DNA of 64,000 nucleotides from an uncultured Eggerthella sp. (GTDB lineage Bacteria > Actinomycetota > Coriobacteriia > Coriobacteriales > Eggerthellaceae), in the NCBI GenBank assembly GCA_900540345.1, contig UQFK01000006.1:21897-85896 (forward strand). The letters run 5' to 3'. Position 1 is the stretch's first letter. Each line of letters begins with the position of its first letter. The notes beneath the pieces were generated by a model. It did not search any database, was not told where the DNA came from, and was given only the letters and a program-made list of their open reading frames with translations. This document shows, piece after piece, positions 1 to 8,504 of the stretch. The translations under genes and the position numbers were made by a program.

Positions 1-8
1 CTGAAGGC

Positions 9-1466
9 GTGCTCGGACGTGTATCGCTTGGCAAACGCATCACTAACACCATGATTGCATTCTCGGTCATGTTCGCACTGCTCGTCGCGAATCTCACCAT
101 GATCATGGTTGTACAAGCAGACGAATACAAGAATATGCCTATCAACAACCATACCTTGGTCAAAGAATCGAAAATGGAACGCGGCACCATCTCTACCTAT
201 GACAACGTCGTGCTCGCGCAAAGCATCGAACAACCCGATGGCACTTATGAACGCATCTATCCTGCTGGCACGCTTGCTGCTCACGTGGTCGGATACGCAT
301 CCGAAAAATATGGCACTTCGGGCATTGAATCGAGCTACAACGACACACTTAAAGGCCAGCGCAATTACGCCTCATGGACCGATGTACTGAACTCCACCAC
401 CGGCAATAGCGCAGCAGGCAACGATGTGCGCCTTACTATCAATTCCAATATCCAGCAGGCCGCCCAAGATGCGCTCGAAGGCTTCTCGGGTGCCTGCGTT
501 GTAATGGATCCAAAAACTGGCGCTGTACTCGCGCTTGCCTCGTCTCCCACCTATAATGCGGCCGATATCGAAACGCTCTTGCAAAACAGCGCAAACTCCT
601 CGGATTCCTCGGCGCTCTACAATCGTGCGACCCAAGCGCTCTACCCTCCTGGATCGACCTTCAAGATCGTCACGCTCACGGGTGCACTCGAGAACAATGT
701 CGCTACTGAATCGAGCGTCTTCAATGCTCCGGGCGCGATGGAGATCGGTAATGGAGAGGTAACAAACTTCAACGATAGAAGTTATGGCGAGATCACGCTT
801 GCCCGTGCGACCGAGGTCTCTGCCAATACCGTCTATGCCCAGCTTGGTGTTCAAATGGGGGCAGACATGCTCGTTGAGACCGCAGATGATTTCGGTTTCG
901 ACCAGAAGATCAAGTTCGACCTACCCCTCGTAGAGTCACTCATGCCTGATCCAAGTGAGATGACAGAATGGGAGACCGCATGGGCCGCCGCGGGTGAACC
1001 GGTCGGTGAGCATGAAAGCCCCGCGGGCCCGCAGACCTCCGTACTCGAAATGGCATTAGTCGGTTGTGCGATCGCCAACAATGGCGTGATTCAGAAGCCC
1101 TATTTAGTCGATAGCATCTACAATGCCGAAGGCAAATGCAGCTTCACGGCACAACCCTCTTCGCTCATGACCGCAACTAATTCTGCTATTGCAAACCGCG
1201 TGAAAGCTATTCTTGAGGGTGTTGTTTCATCGGGTACGGGCGCTGCTGCTGCCGTCCCAGGTGTCAAGATCGCTGGAAAAACCGGTACAGCAGAAACAGG
1301 CAAGGCTATCGACGATAGTTGGTTTGTCGGCATCGGACCTTCAGAGAACTCAAGTGTCGTTGTTGCGATCGTACTCGAAGAGGGCGCCGATAACCCTGGC
1401 GGCGCAGCTTCCCGAGCGCAAGGAGTGCTCAAGACAGCTCTTCAGGTTCAAGGGGTCATTAAATGA
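9..1466 (+). CDS. pbpA: Class B penicillin-binding protein (PbpA-like transpeptidase)
   Basis: D,D-transpeptidase that cross-links peptidoglycan on the outer face of the membrane. The 485-residue protein has one N-terminal membrane segment (about residues 12-34), a short PBP dimer-type region, and a transpeptidase domain with all three active-site motifs: SxxK in PGSTFK (Ser216, Lys219), SxN (Ser271-Ala-Asn) and KTGT (Lys424). It precedes a PASTA kinase gene, which is the usual actinobacterial rodA-pbpA-pknB order, so a rodA/ftsW gene probably lies just outside the window. The GTG at 9 is the first start visible; a GAAGG lies only 1 base before it, so the true start may be upstream of the window. 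Function is confident, the start is not. Confidence 0.9.
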   Translation: MLGRVSLGKRITNTMIAFSVMFALLVANLTMIMVVQADEYKNMPINNHTLVKESKMERGTISTYDNVVLAQSIEQPDGTYERIYPAGTLAAHVVGYASEKYGTSGIESSYNDTLKGQRNYASWTDVLNSTTGNSAAGNDVRLTINSNIQQAAQDALEGFSGACVVMDPKTGAVLALASSPTYNAADIETLLQNSANSSDSSALYNRATQALYPPGSTFKIVTLTGALENNVATESSVFNAPGAMEIGNGEVTNFNDRSYGEITLARATEVSANTVYAQLGVQMGADMLVETADDFGFDQKIKFDLPLVESLMPDPSEMTEWETAWAAAGEPVGEHESPAGPQTSVLEMALVGCAIANNGVIQKPYLVDSIYNAEGKCSFTAQPSSLMTATNSAIANRVKAILEGVVSSGTGAAAAVPGVKIAGKTGTAETGKAIDDSWFVGIGPSENSSVVVAIVLEEGADNPGGAASRAQGVLKTALQVQGVIK

Positions 1467-1467
1467 C

Positions 1468-1523
1468 CATATCAGTAAGATATGATGGTATGCTATGGGG
1501 ATACAAGATTCTTGCTATAGCAT
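1468..1523. repeat. Two inverted repeats between pbpA and pknB
   Basis: Two short palindromes fill the gap before the pknB ribosome binding site: CATATC/GATATG (1468-1473 and 1479-1484) and ATGCTAT/ATAGCAT (1490-1496 and 1517-1523). Neither is followed by a T-run on the plus strand, so they are not obvious terminators. They could be an operator or RNA structure affecting pknB expression; this is a guess. Confidence 0.35.
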
Positions 1524-1545
1524 GGATTCCTAAAGGAGAATAAAC

Positions 1546-3450
1546 GTGGCTGGAAGCATGATTGGCAAAACTCTCAACGACCGCTATCAGCTTACTGAGC
1601 GTGTCGGCATCGGCGGTATGGCTGAGGTATACCGCGCGCAGGACACCGTCCTCGATCGCGTCGTAGCAGTGAAGGTCATGCTGCCTCAATATGCAGCAGA
1701 CCAAACCTTCCAACAACGATTCCGTCAAGAAGCGGCATCTGCAGCCAAGCTGCAAAGCCCTTATATCGTAAGCATTTATGACTGGGGGCTCGACGCCAGC
1801 GATGAAACTTATTACATTGTCATGGAGTTTCTTAAAGGCACCGACCTTAAGACTGCGATCAAAGAACGCGGTGCGATCAATCAACGTAAAGCAGCCGAGA
1901 TCGGCTCGCAGGTAGCCCAAGCACTCCAGGTCGCGCATGATGGCGGCATCATCCACCGCGACATCAAACCACAAAACATCATGATCCAGCCAGATGGCAA
2001 CATCAAGGTCATGGATTTCGGTATCGCTCGTGCAGGGGATGCAGGACTCAGCCAGACGGCTACCGTACTTGGTACGGCCCATTACATTTCTCCCGAGCAA
2101 GCACAAGGCAAAGACCTTACCGGTCTTTCCGATGTCTATTCACTCGGTATCGTTCTTTACGAGGCGACGACGGGACGTTTGCCCTTTGAAGGCACCGACT
2201 CAGTTAGCGTTGCAGTCAAACAAGTAAACGAAATGCCCGCAGCGCCTCGAAGCATCAATCCTGACATCGATCCTGTTCTTGAAGCTATCATCATGAAAGC
2301 GATCGCGAAAGATCCTGCTCAGCGCTTTGCGAGCGCGCAAGATATGCGCCAAGCATTGAATGACTATCTCGCGGGACGCGCTGTCCCGGGACTCGATGCG
2401 CACAGCGACAAGACGCAGGTGCTCGGCGCTGGCATTCCGCCTATGGGCGGAACCGCCGTCATGCCAAAAGCGGCTGGCGGCAGCACTGCTATCGGACAGA
2501 CTACCGCATATCGCAACAATAATTCGACCCCACCAAAGCAACCGCCACAAAGCGCGAAGAAGAAAGTGATCATCGGAGTCGTTGCTGCAGTGGTGCTCGC
2601 TATCATAGTGGGTATCGTTGCATTTGCGATCGGCGGCAACGAAGAGAAGCAGATCGTTCCCGATGTCGCGAATATGTCGCTTGGCGAAGCAAAGACCACG
2701 CTTGAAGAAGCCGGCTTCAAGATCGGCACCGAGACCGAAGTATATAGCTCCACGGTCGATTCAGGTCTGGTCGTGAGCACCAATCCTCCAGGGGGACAAG
2801 AAGCCATCAAGGGAAGTCGTATTGACTTGAATGTCTCAAAGGGCACCGAACAAGTATCGGTACCCGACCTGAAGGGCCAAACCGAAGAAGAAGCAATGCG
2901 AACACTTGCCTCGTATGGTTTGAACGGGCAAAAGGGCGATGCAGTCTTTTCCGATAACGTAAAAGAAGACTGCGTTGCTGAACAGGAACAAGCCGCAGGC
3001 TCCTCACTCAATAAAGGCGACACGGTCGTTTTTCATCTTTCCAAAGGCGCCGAGAACGTCTCTGTTCCTGATGTTGCAGGTTCGAGCGTCTCGAACGCCG
3101 AGCAGTCACTCATCAACGCTGGCTTCCAAGTAAAGAGTAGCTATCGCTACAGCAGCGATGTCCCCGAAGGTCGTGTCATCTCACAAGACCCTTCAGGCAC
3201 TGCTGCAAAAGGTTCAACCATCACGATCTATGTCTCTAACGGCCCTGAAGAAGGCGATGTCCCTAACGTAGTCGAAGAGAGCGAATCGAGCGCAACTACT
3301 ACGCTCAAGAACGCTGGCTTTAAAGTATCGGTGAAGAAGATGGCAAGCAGCACGGTAGACGAAGGAAAAGTCATCTCCCAAGATACGCTAGGCAAAGCAA
3401 ACAAGGGCACGACCGTTACTATTGTCGTGTCAACAGGACCCGCGAATTAA
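1546..3450 (+). CDS. pknB: PASTA-domain serine/threonine protein kinase PknB
   Basis: Membrane Ser/Thr kinase that senses muropeptides or lipid II and phosphorylates cell-division and wall-synthesis proteins. Kinase domain about residues 13-275 with glycine-rich loop (GIGGMAEVY), ATP-binding Lys43 in VAVKV, catalytic loop HRDIKPQN near 137 and DFG near 157. A Pro/Gln/Lys-rich juxtamembrane stretch leads to one membrane helix (about 342-364), then four extracellular PASTA repeats begin near residues 369, 435, 503 and 568. GTG start is supported by AAAGGAG at 1532-1538. The size (634 residues) and layout match the actinobacterial family. It probably shares a transcript with the upstream PBP, a likely functional partner. 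Confidence 0.97.
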   Translation: MAGSMIGKTLNDRYQLTERVGIGGMAEVYRAQDTVLDRVVAVKVMLPQYAADQTFQQRFRQEAASAAKLQSPYIVSIYDWGLDASDETYYIVMEFLKGTDLKTAIKERGAINQRKAAEIGSQVAQALQVAHDGGIIHRDIKPQNIMIQPDGNIKVMDFGIARAGDAGLSQTATVLGTAHYISPEQAQGKDLTGLSDVYSLGIVLYEATTGRLPFEGTDSVSVAVKQVNEMPAAPRSINPDIDPVLEAIIMKAIAKDPAQRFASAQDMRQALNDYLAGRAVPGLDAHSDKTQVLGAGIPPMGGTAVMPKAAGGSTAIGQTTAYRNNNSTPPKQPPQSAKKKVIIGVVAAVVLAIIVGIVAFAIGGNEEKQIVPDVANMSLGEAKTTLEEAGFKIGTETEVYSSTVDSGLVVSTNPPGGQEAIKGSRIDLNVSKGTEQVSVPDLKGQTEEEAMRTLASYGLNGQKGDAVFSDNVKEDCVAEQEQAAGSSLNKGDTVVFHLSKGAENVSVPDVAGSSVSNAEQSLINAGFQVKSSYRYSSDVPEGRVISQDPSGTAAKGSTITIYVSNGPEEGDVPNVVEESESSATTTLKNAGFKVSVKKMASSTVDEGKVISQDTLGKANKGTTVTIVVSTGPAN

Positions 3451-3527
3451 CCATACAAGGTGAAGCGCAGAGGCGGCTTCCTTGAGGCACGATGCTTCGT
3501 GATAGAATAACGAAGCCGTACTTCATT

Positions 3528-3603
3528 GTCCCCGTAGCTCAGTGGATAGAGCGTCGGTTTCCTAAACCGTGCGTCGGAGGTTCGAATCCTCTCGGGGACG
3601 CCA
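3528..3603 (+). tRNA. tRNA-Arg (anticodon CCT)
   Basis: 76-base cloverleaf with encoded CCA: acceptor GTCCCCG/CGGGGAC, D-arm GCTC/GAGC, anticodon loop TTCCTAA and T-arm GGAGG TTCGAAT CCTCT. Anticodon CCT reads the Arg codon AGG. The outermost anticodon-stem pair is T-T (27-43), a small irregularity. A loose promoter (CTTGAG at 3481, TAGAAT at 3503) lies upstream and a strong terminator follows. Confidence 0.95.
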
Positions 3604-3614
3604 GAGAAACGAGC

Positions 3615-3646
3615 AACACGGCATGATCTCATGCCGTGTTCTTTTT
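3615..3646 (+). terminator. Rho-independent terminator after tRNA-Arg
   Basis: A perfect 12-bp stem (3615-3626 with 3629-3640, arms AACACGGCATGA and TCATGCCGTGTT) with a 2-base loop, followed by CTTTTT. It lies just after the tRNA and separates it from the ECF operon. Confidence 0.85.
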
Positions 3647-3669
3647 AGTAACAAGCAGAAGGAGAACAA

Positions 3670-4260
3670 ATGGCAGGCACGCCAACGAATCAGGCCAATA
3701 ACAACACAAACATCTGGAGCACCCGTCAGCTGGTGACCATGGCGCTCATGACCGCCATCGGCGTGCTGCTCTCATTCATCGAGTTTCCGCTGCTCCCCGG
3801 TGTCACTTGGCTGAAATTCGACGCCTCGAACATGCCTGCCATGGTGGCGGGCTTTGCTTATGGCCCTGGCGGTGGTGTAGCGGTCGGTATTCTCACCGCG
3901 ATTCTCCATGGCCTGCTCATGGCCGACTTCAGTGGTGCAGTAATGAACATCATCGTCGTGATCTTCTACATTTTGCCTGCTGCGCTTATTTATAAGTACA
4001 AGCATACGTTCGCTGGCGCTATCATCGCGCTCGTCGTTGGCACGCTGCTCGCGGTTGTTGGAGCGATCATCGGAAACCTTATCATCACGCCAGGCTGGCT
4101 TGGTGTCCCACTTGATGCAGTCATTGCCATGATCTGGCCTGTACTCGTTCCCTTCAACTTACTCAAGGGATTGATCAACTCAGCACTCACACTGATCATC
4201 TACAAGTCGATCTCGAATCTCATTACGCCGAAAAAGGACCAGAAGAAGGGTCGCGCGTAG
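3670..4260 (+). CDS. ribU: ECF transporter substrate-binding (S) subunit, RibU-like
   Basis: Membrane protein that binds a vitamin for the ECF transporter, probably riboflavin. The 196-residue sequence is almost entirely hydrophobic (about six helices). It carries the RibU pattern: FEFPLLPG-type loop (here FIEFPLLPG), LKFDASNMPA, GFAYGPGGG and a late PFNLLKG. Good ribosome binding site (AGAAGGAG) before ATG 3670. The next gene's ATG directly follows the stop codon, so S subunit, both ATPases and T subunit form one operon, the dedicated arrangement. The window encodes many flavoproteins, which fits riboflavin as substrate, but substrate is inferred from family resemblance only. Confidence 0.82.
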   Translation: MAGTPTNQANNNTNIWSTRQLVTMALMTAIGVLLSFIEFPLLPGVTWLKFDASNMPAMVAGFAYGPGGGVAVGILTAILHGLLMADFSGAVMNIIVVIFYILPAALIYKYKHTFAGAIIALVVGTLLAVVGAIIGNLIITPGWLGVPLDAVIAMIWPVLVPFNLLKGLINSALTLIIYKSISNLITPKKDQKKGRA

Positions 4261-5103
4261 ATGATCTCCTTCGAAGACGTTTCGTTCACTTACACGAGCG
4301 AAGACTATGTGCTCAAGGACATCTCTGTTGAGATCCCACAAGGGCAGTTCGTCTGCGTGCTTGGTGCGAACGGTTCAGGCAAGTCAACGTTTTCGAAGCT
4401 CATCAATGCTCTTCTGCTTCCTGATGAAGGCAAGGTCATCGTCGATGGCCTCATCACCTCCGATGCCGAGAACACCTTCTCGATTCGCTCAAGGGCAGGT
4501 TCGGTCTTTCAAAATCCCGACGACCAAATCGTTGCGAGTCTCGTAGAGAACGACGTGGCCTTCGGTCCCGAAAACCTCGGTATACCCAACCCTGAACTCC
4601 GCCAACGCGTTGAAGCAGCTCTTGCTCAGGTCGGTCTGACGGGCTTTGAGAAGCGCGAGACAACGGCGCTTTCAGGTGGGCAAAAACAGCGCGTTGCCAT
4701 AGCGGGCGTACTTGCAATGGAGCCACAGATCCTTATTTTCGATGAAGCATCTGCCATGCTCGATCCGCGCGGTAGACGTGGGCTTATGCGTGTATGCAAA
4801 GAATTAAACCAGCAAGGCATGACTGTTGTCATGATCACGCATTATATGGAAGAAGCAGCAGAAGCCGACCGCGTTCTGGTGCTGCGCGAAGGACAGATCG
4901 TACTCGATGGCACACCAGAAGAGGTGCTCACGCAAGACGAGGTGCTGCGCGAGCTCAATCTCGACATCCCATTCGCTACGCAGCTTTCACGACTCCTGCA
5001 AGATAAAGGCATCGATATTCCTACATTCGTGGACCGAGAAGCATTGAAGGAGGCGTTATGGCTCTTGTATTCGAACACGTCAGCTACACCTACACGCCCC
5101 TGA
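4261..5103 (+). CDS. ecfA1: ECF transporter ATPase EcfA1
   Basis: First ATPase of the ECF transporter module; it hydrolyses ATP to drive vitamin uptake together with EcfA2 and EcfT. The 280-residue protein has Walker A GANGSGKST near residue 35, signature LSGGQKQ near 137 and Walker B ILIFDEAS near 158, with Glu following the Asp as catalytic base. ATG 4261 follows the preceding stop codon without a gap, suggesting translational coupling. Its last 46 bases overlap the next gene. The A1/A2 labels follow gene order and family resemblance. Confidence 0.93.
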   Translation: MISFEDVSFTYTSEDYVLKDISVEIPQGQFVCVLGANGSGKSTFSKLINALLLPDEGKVIVDGLITSDAENTFSIRSRAGSVFQNPDDQIVASLVENDVAFGPENLGIPNPELRQRVEAALAQVGLTGFEKRETTALSGGQKQRVAIAGVLAMEPQILIFDEASAMLDPRGRRGLMRVCKELNQQGMTVVMITHYMEEAAEADRVLVLREGQIVLDGTPEEVLTQDEVLRELNLDIPFATQLSRLLQDKGIDIPTFVDREALKEALWLLYSNTSATPTRP

Positions 5104-5930
5104 CAAAACGCCAAATAAAAGAGGGACTTTCCCCTCTGTGGGCGCTCAATGATATTTCATTTTCAATCGAAAATGGGGAGTTTCTTGCGATCGCCGGGCA
5201 TACAGGCTCGGGTAAATCAACGCTCGTGCTTCATTTGAACGGCGTCATCAATCCTACTGAAGGACGAGTGCTCTGGAATGGGCAAGATCTTTCCGATAAA
5301 AAGACTGCTAATCTTGCTCGCGGCGATATCGGCATCGTATTCCAATATCCCGAACACCAGCTCTTCGCCGCAACAGTCTATGAAGACGTGGCGTTTGGTC
5401 CACGTAATCTCGGATTAGCTGCCGAAGAGGTTGAGAAGCGTGTCAAGGGCGCTCTTGAGCTTGTTGAGCTCGATTACGAGGATTTCAAGGATCGATCGCC
5501 CTTTGAGCTCTCAGGAGGTCAGCAGCGACGTGTAGCCTTTGCCGGCGTACTTGCTATGAAACCAACCACCCTTGTACTCGACGAGCCAGTTGCCGGGCTT
5601 GATCCTGCATCAAGAAACGACTTTCTCGCATTTATCGATCGGCTTCATAAGCAGCACGGCATCACACTCGTGATGGTCTCTCATAACATGAATGACATCG
5701 CGCGCCTTGCTGATCGCATGCTCGTGCTCGACCGAGGCGAGATCGCATTGACCGGAACCCCCGAGGAAGTGTTCTCCCATGCTATCGAACTGCGCGAGAT
5801 CGGGCTCGGTGTGCCGCACGCGCAACGTATGGCAAATGAACTGCGTGAGCTTGGTGTTCCATTGGAAGATGCCCTCTACTCCCCCGAATCACTCGCAGAT
5901 CACCTTGCGATGCTCTTAGAGAGCAGGTAG
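5058..5930 (+). CDS. ecfA2: ECF transporter ATPase EcfA2
   Basis: Second ATPase of the ECF module, 290 residues. It has Walker A GHTGSGKST near residue 47, signature LSGGQQRR near 150, and Walker B LVLDEPVAGLD near 172. The N-terminus has the insertion before the first beta strand typical of EcfA2 (PLTKRQIKEGLSPLWAL). ATG 5058 lies inside the end of ecfA1, with a strong GAAGGAGG just before it, so the overlap looks genuine. It should form a heterodimer with EcfA1 and bind the coupling helices of EcfT. Confidence 0.93.
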   Translation: MALVFEHVSYTYTPLTKRQIKEGLSPLWALNDISFSIENGEFLAIAGHTGSGKSTLVLHLNGVINPTEGRVLWNGQDLSDKKTANLARGDIGIVFQYPEHQLFAATVYEDVAFGPRNLGLAAEEVEKRVKGALELVELDYEDFKDRSPFELSGGQQRRVAFAGVLAMKPTTLVLDEPVAGLDPASRNDFLAFIDRLHKQHGITLVMVSHNMNDIARLADRMLVLDRGEIALTGTPEEVFSHAIELREIGLGVPHAQRMANELRELGVPLEDALYSPESLADHLAMLLESR

Positions 5931-5934
5931 CTTC

Positions 5935-6753
5935 GTGAACTTGCAGATCATTTTCGGAAGGTATATCTCTCGCAACTCGATTGTGCACCGTATGGACCCT
6001 CGTGCGAAACTGTTGCTTTCGCTTTTGTTTATGGTCGTCGTATTCGCTGCTCAAAGCTATGCGGCACTTGCAGTCGCAGCTCTATTCACCTTTGGAATGT
6101 TCTTCTTTGCGAAGATCTCGATCAAGCAAGCATTCATGAGCATTGCTCCTCTTGCGATTCTTGTTGTGTTCACGGGTCTTTTGAATATCTTCTTTGTACA
6201 AGGTGGTGAAGTTTACTTTCAGTTTGGCATCATCTGCATCAGCGAGCAGGGTCTTCACCAGTGCCTCTTCATCGTCATTCGCTTGACCTTGTTGTTGTTA
6301 GGTATGAGCTTGCTTACGCTCTCCACCACAACGCTCAATATCACTGACGCATTCGAGAAGTTACTCGATCCGCTCAAACGCCTCCATGTTCCCTCGCATG
6401 AGCTTGCAACCATGATGGGTATCGCGCTGCGATTTCTCCCCCAGTTTGCCACTGAGCTGCAGACCATCTATCGCGCCCAGATCTCGCGTGGTGCGAACTT
6501 CAAAACGAACGCACGGGGCACGTTTAGCATGATGGTCTCCCTGATCGTTCCCCTATTCACCAGTGCGTTTCGACACGCCGAAACGCTTTCGCTTGGCATG
6601 GATGCCCGTTGTTATCATGGGGGCGAAAATCGCACGAGCTTGCGCGAGCTGCATTACACAAAGCGCGATCTTGGCGGGCTTATCTACCTGCTCTGTGCGG
6701 TTGCATGCGTTATTCTAGTGAATGTCGTTTTAGTCCAGCTCGGCTGGTCATAA
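5935..6753 (+). CDS. ecfT: ECF transporter transmembrane (T) subunit
   Basis: Membrane scaffold that couples the two ATPases to the S subunit. The 272-residue protein has hydrophobic segments near residues 22-55, 60-85, 105-125 and at the C-terminus. Two coupling-helix motifs are visible: SRGA (in AQISRGANF) and MDARCYHG, which in EcfT proteins insert into grooves of the ATPases. The GTG start is 4 bases after the ecfA2 stop. A second, unlinked EcfT is encoded at 43.1-43.8 kb and has no ATPases beside it, so the ATPases here may serve both. Confidence 0.92.
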   Translation: MNLQIIFGRYISRNSIVHRMDPRAKLLLSLLFMVVVFAAQSYAALAVAALFTFGMFFFAKISIKQAFMSIAPLAILVVFTGLLNIFFVQGGEVYFQFGIICISEQGLHQCLFIVIRLTLLLLGMSLLTLSTTTLNITDAFEKLLDPLKRLHVPSHELATMMGIALRFLPQFATELQTIYRAQISRGANFKTNARGTFSMMVSLIVPLFTSAFRHAETLSLGMDARCYHGGENRTSLRELHYTKRDLGGLIYLLCAVACVILVNVVLVQLGWS

Positions 6754-6827
6754 GCTCGAATATCAGTCAAGACCAGCAGCCCATACGCCATATTCACGCT
6801 GTTGGCAGATCGAATCAAGGAGCACCC

Positions 6828-7232
6828 ATGGATGAAGTGATCGATTACCTTACCAATATCCCCTGCTGGTTCCTAGCAACCTGCGAAGGCGACCAACCAC
6901 ATGTTCGCCCCTTCAGCTTTGCTGCAAAGGATGGCGGGAAGCTTTGGTTCTGCACGGCGACGAACAAGGATGTTTACGAGCAGCTTCAAGCAAACCCAAA
7001 GTTCGAAGGCTCTGGTTGGCACCCAGGCCAACCCTGGATCATCGTAACTGGCGAAGCAGATTTCGATAGTGTGCCAGGCGAAGCAACGCGTGTTGCTGGT
7101 TACGAGCATATGATTGGCCTTGGTGAGTCCTACGATGGACCGAACGATCCACGTCTCACATTCTTCTCGGTACGCAATGGCATTGCCAAGATCGCTGATA
7201 TCGATGGTAGCGAACGCACGATCGAGCTGTAG
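6828..7232 (+). CDS. Pyridoxamine 5'-phosphate oxidase-family protein
   Basis: Small flavin-binding split-barrel protein of 134 residues. The start (MDEVIDYL..PCWFLATCEGDQPHVRPF) fits the general PNPOx-like fold, in which the xxPHxRPF strand contacts FMN. I chose ATG 6828 because AAGGAG lies 7 bases upstream and family similarity starts there; the frame stays open further upstream but that part overlaps ecfT. The family includes nitroimidazole-type reductases, heme-utilising and F420-binding members, so the substrate cannot be named. Confidence 0.8.
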   Translation: MDEVIDYLTNIPCWFLATCEGDQPHVRPFSFAAKDGGKLWFCTATNKDVYEQLQANPKFEGSGWHPGQPWIIVTGEADFDSVPGEATRVAGYEHMIGLGESYDGPNDPRLTFFSVRNGIAKIADIDGSERTIEL

Positions 7233-7514
7233 AGCCTTTCTTATAGCCACTACCATTTACATCTCTTCTAGCGTGTCCCATTGAAGAAACACCCTCAAGA
7301 AAAATAGATGCTAGACTTGCCCTGATAAGGTATGCAATACTAACCTGAAAAGCATAATCGCAGCTCAACTGTGCGGTTTGCCGAAAAAAGAAAAGCCTCC
7401 GAAGAGGCTTTAGTGAGTCGAAGTACCACCTACGTGGCGTCCCCTGAAGGACATTTAAGACTAAGTCTTTATTTTGACTCGCAGTGACATCTTGACTGAT
7501 ATTCAAACGATCAT
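7233..7514. other. Intergenic region with a possible minus-strand small RNA
   Basis: No convincing protein gene. A strong minus-strand terminator lies at 7384-7411, yet no minus-strand gene precedes it. The 120-150 bases upstream of it on that strand contain a further small hairpin (CCAC/GTGG around 7428-7440). A short untranslated RNA ending at the terminator is possible; it matches no RNA family that I recognise. Confidence 0.3.
7384..7411 (-). terminator. Strong minus-strand intrinsic terminator
   Basis: On the minus strand: stem AAAGCCTC / GAGGCTTT (7404-7411 with 7392-7399) closed by a TTCG tetraloop, followed by a long T-rich run (the A-tract at 7384-7391 on the plus strand). The shape is that of a textbook terminator, but the gene it ends is not evident. 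Confidence 0.7.
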
Positions 7515-7543
7515 TTGAAAAGCGCACCGAAGCAGACTATATT
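7515..7543 (+). promoter_or_regulatory. Sigma70-type promoter for the 38-residue ORF
   Basis: TTGAAA at 7515-7520 and TATATT at 7538-7543 are 17 bases apart, each one base from consensus. The expected transcript start near 7550 leaves a short leader with GGAGG at 7567-7571, then ATG 7579. Confidence 0.6.
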
Positions 7544-7578
7544 CGAGGACTGATCAGAAAAGATACGGAGGACGCAAA

Positions 7579-7695
7579 ATGCTAGTAATGGTTATAACAG
7601 TATGTCTAGCTTTTATTTGCGTTGCATGGAAACTCGCCGTTTGGATCGTTAACGGTATCATAAGTTTTATCGTTGACCATATGGACAAAAACTAG
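7579..7695 (+). CDS. 38-residue single-span membrane protein, unknown function
   Basis: Tiny gene not obviously related to a known family. The protein starts MLVMVITVCLAFICVAW, a hydrophobic segment of about 15 residues, continues with a less hydrophobic amphipathic stretch, and ends DHMDKN. It has its own promoter (7515-7543), GGAGG with 7-base spacing to the ATG, and a clear stop codon. These three signals together make it more likely real than a random ORF of this length. It resembles in form small membrane regulators or toxin-like peptides, but nothing in the sequence decides between these. Confidence 0.5.
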   Translation: MLVMVITVCLAFICVAWKLAVWIVNGIISFIVDHMDKN

Positions 7696-7844
7696 TTTTA
7701 AAACAGTGACACTCTAACTGGAACTCAAGCGGGAAAGCTCATAACAATATAAGAGATAAATCCGTATAATACCTAATAGGCAAAAAGCACTCCCTAAAAA
7801 ACCTGAACGTGAAAACAGGGTTTTGCGATGCCCAATAAATCTCT

Positions 7845-8444
7845 ATGACTATCGAAAATCATATGCCTACCACCAGCAAAAATACTACTCCGTATCGCTG
7901 CACATGGACAAATCTGAACAATCCTCTCTATGTTCAGTATCACGACGATGAATGGGGCGTGCCTTGTCATTCCGATCGAGCGCTCTTCGAGCTCTTGATC
8001 CTTGAAGGCTTCCAAGCTGGATTATCGTGGGAATGCATCTTGAACAAGCGCGAGGCCTTTCGTAGGGCCTTCGATGGATTCGAGATTGAAGCTGTGAGTG
8101 CCTACGATAAGCAGAAGATCAATCTGCTGATGGCTGATGCCGGCATCGTACGCAATCGCCGAAAGATCGAAGCAAGCATAACCAATGCACAGGTCTTCAA
8201 GCAGATTCAAGAAGAGTTCGGTTCATTCGATGCCTATATTTGGAAATTCGTAGACGGCGAGCCCGTGAATGAAAGCCATACGATCCGCACTACCTCTCCT
8301 CTTTCAGACGAGATCTCCAAAGATCTGAAGAAGCGCGGAATGAAATTCGTTGGCCCGACCATAGTTTATTCATTCCTTCAGGCGATCGGCGTCATCAACG
8401 GGCACGAAGAAAACTGCTATCTCTGCGGTGTAAAACGCTCCTGA
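7845..8444 (+). CDS. tag: DNA-3-methyladenine glycosylase I
   Basis: Base-excision repair enzyme removing 3-methyladenine from DNA. The 199-residue protein shows the Tag hallmarks: CTW near residue 19, YHDDEWGVP from 32, LFELLILEGFQAGLSW, and the C-terminal NGHEENCYLC. The zinc ligands of the family are all present (Cys19, His33, His187, Cys191). A TATAAT (7765-7770) lies upstream with no good -35 element. Start choice between ATG 7845 and the in-frame ATG six codons later is uncertain, since neither has a strong ribosome binding site. Confidence 0.93.
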   Translation: MTIENHMPTTSKNTTPYRCTWTNLNNPLYVQYHDDEWGVPCHSDRALFELLILEGFQAGLSWECILNKREAFRRAFDGFEIEAVSAYDKQKINLLMADAGIVRNRRKIEASITNAQVFKQIQEEFGSFDAYIWKFVDGEPVNESHTIRTTSPLSDEISKDLKKRGMKFVGPTIVYSFLQAIGVINGHEENCYLCGVKRS

Positions 8445-8452
8445 TAGACGAG

Positions 8453-8473
8453 AGGCTTTAACAGACAAAGCTT
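8453..8473 (+). terminator. Weak terminator-like hairpin after tag
   Basis: Stem AGGCTTT (8453-8459) with AAAGCTT (8467-8473), followed by TTGTG. It lies between the convergent tag and DUF2207 genes. The T-run is short. Confidence 0.35.
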
Positions 8474-8504
8474 TTGTGCCGAAGACGCTCCAGCGCAAGC
8501 AGCT

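Noticed and set aside
3604..3669. FMN riboswitch before the RibU-like gene
   Set aside because: Only 66 bases separate the tRNA from the gene and most are a terminator, too short for the roughly 120-base aptamer.
6609..6827. N-terminal extension of the PNPOx-family gene
   Set aside because: The open frame overlaps ecfT and has no family similarity; ATG 6828 has a proper AAGGAG.
7156..7527. Minus-strand ORF of 123 codons
   Set aside because: It overlaps the PNPOx-family gene and runs through the strong terminator at 7384-7411; no ribosome binding site.
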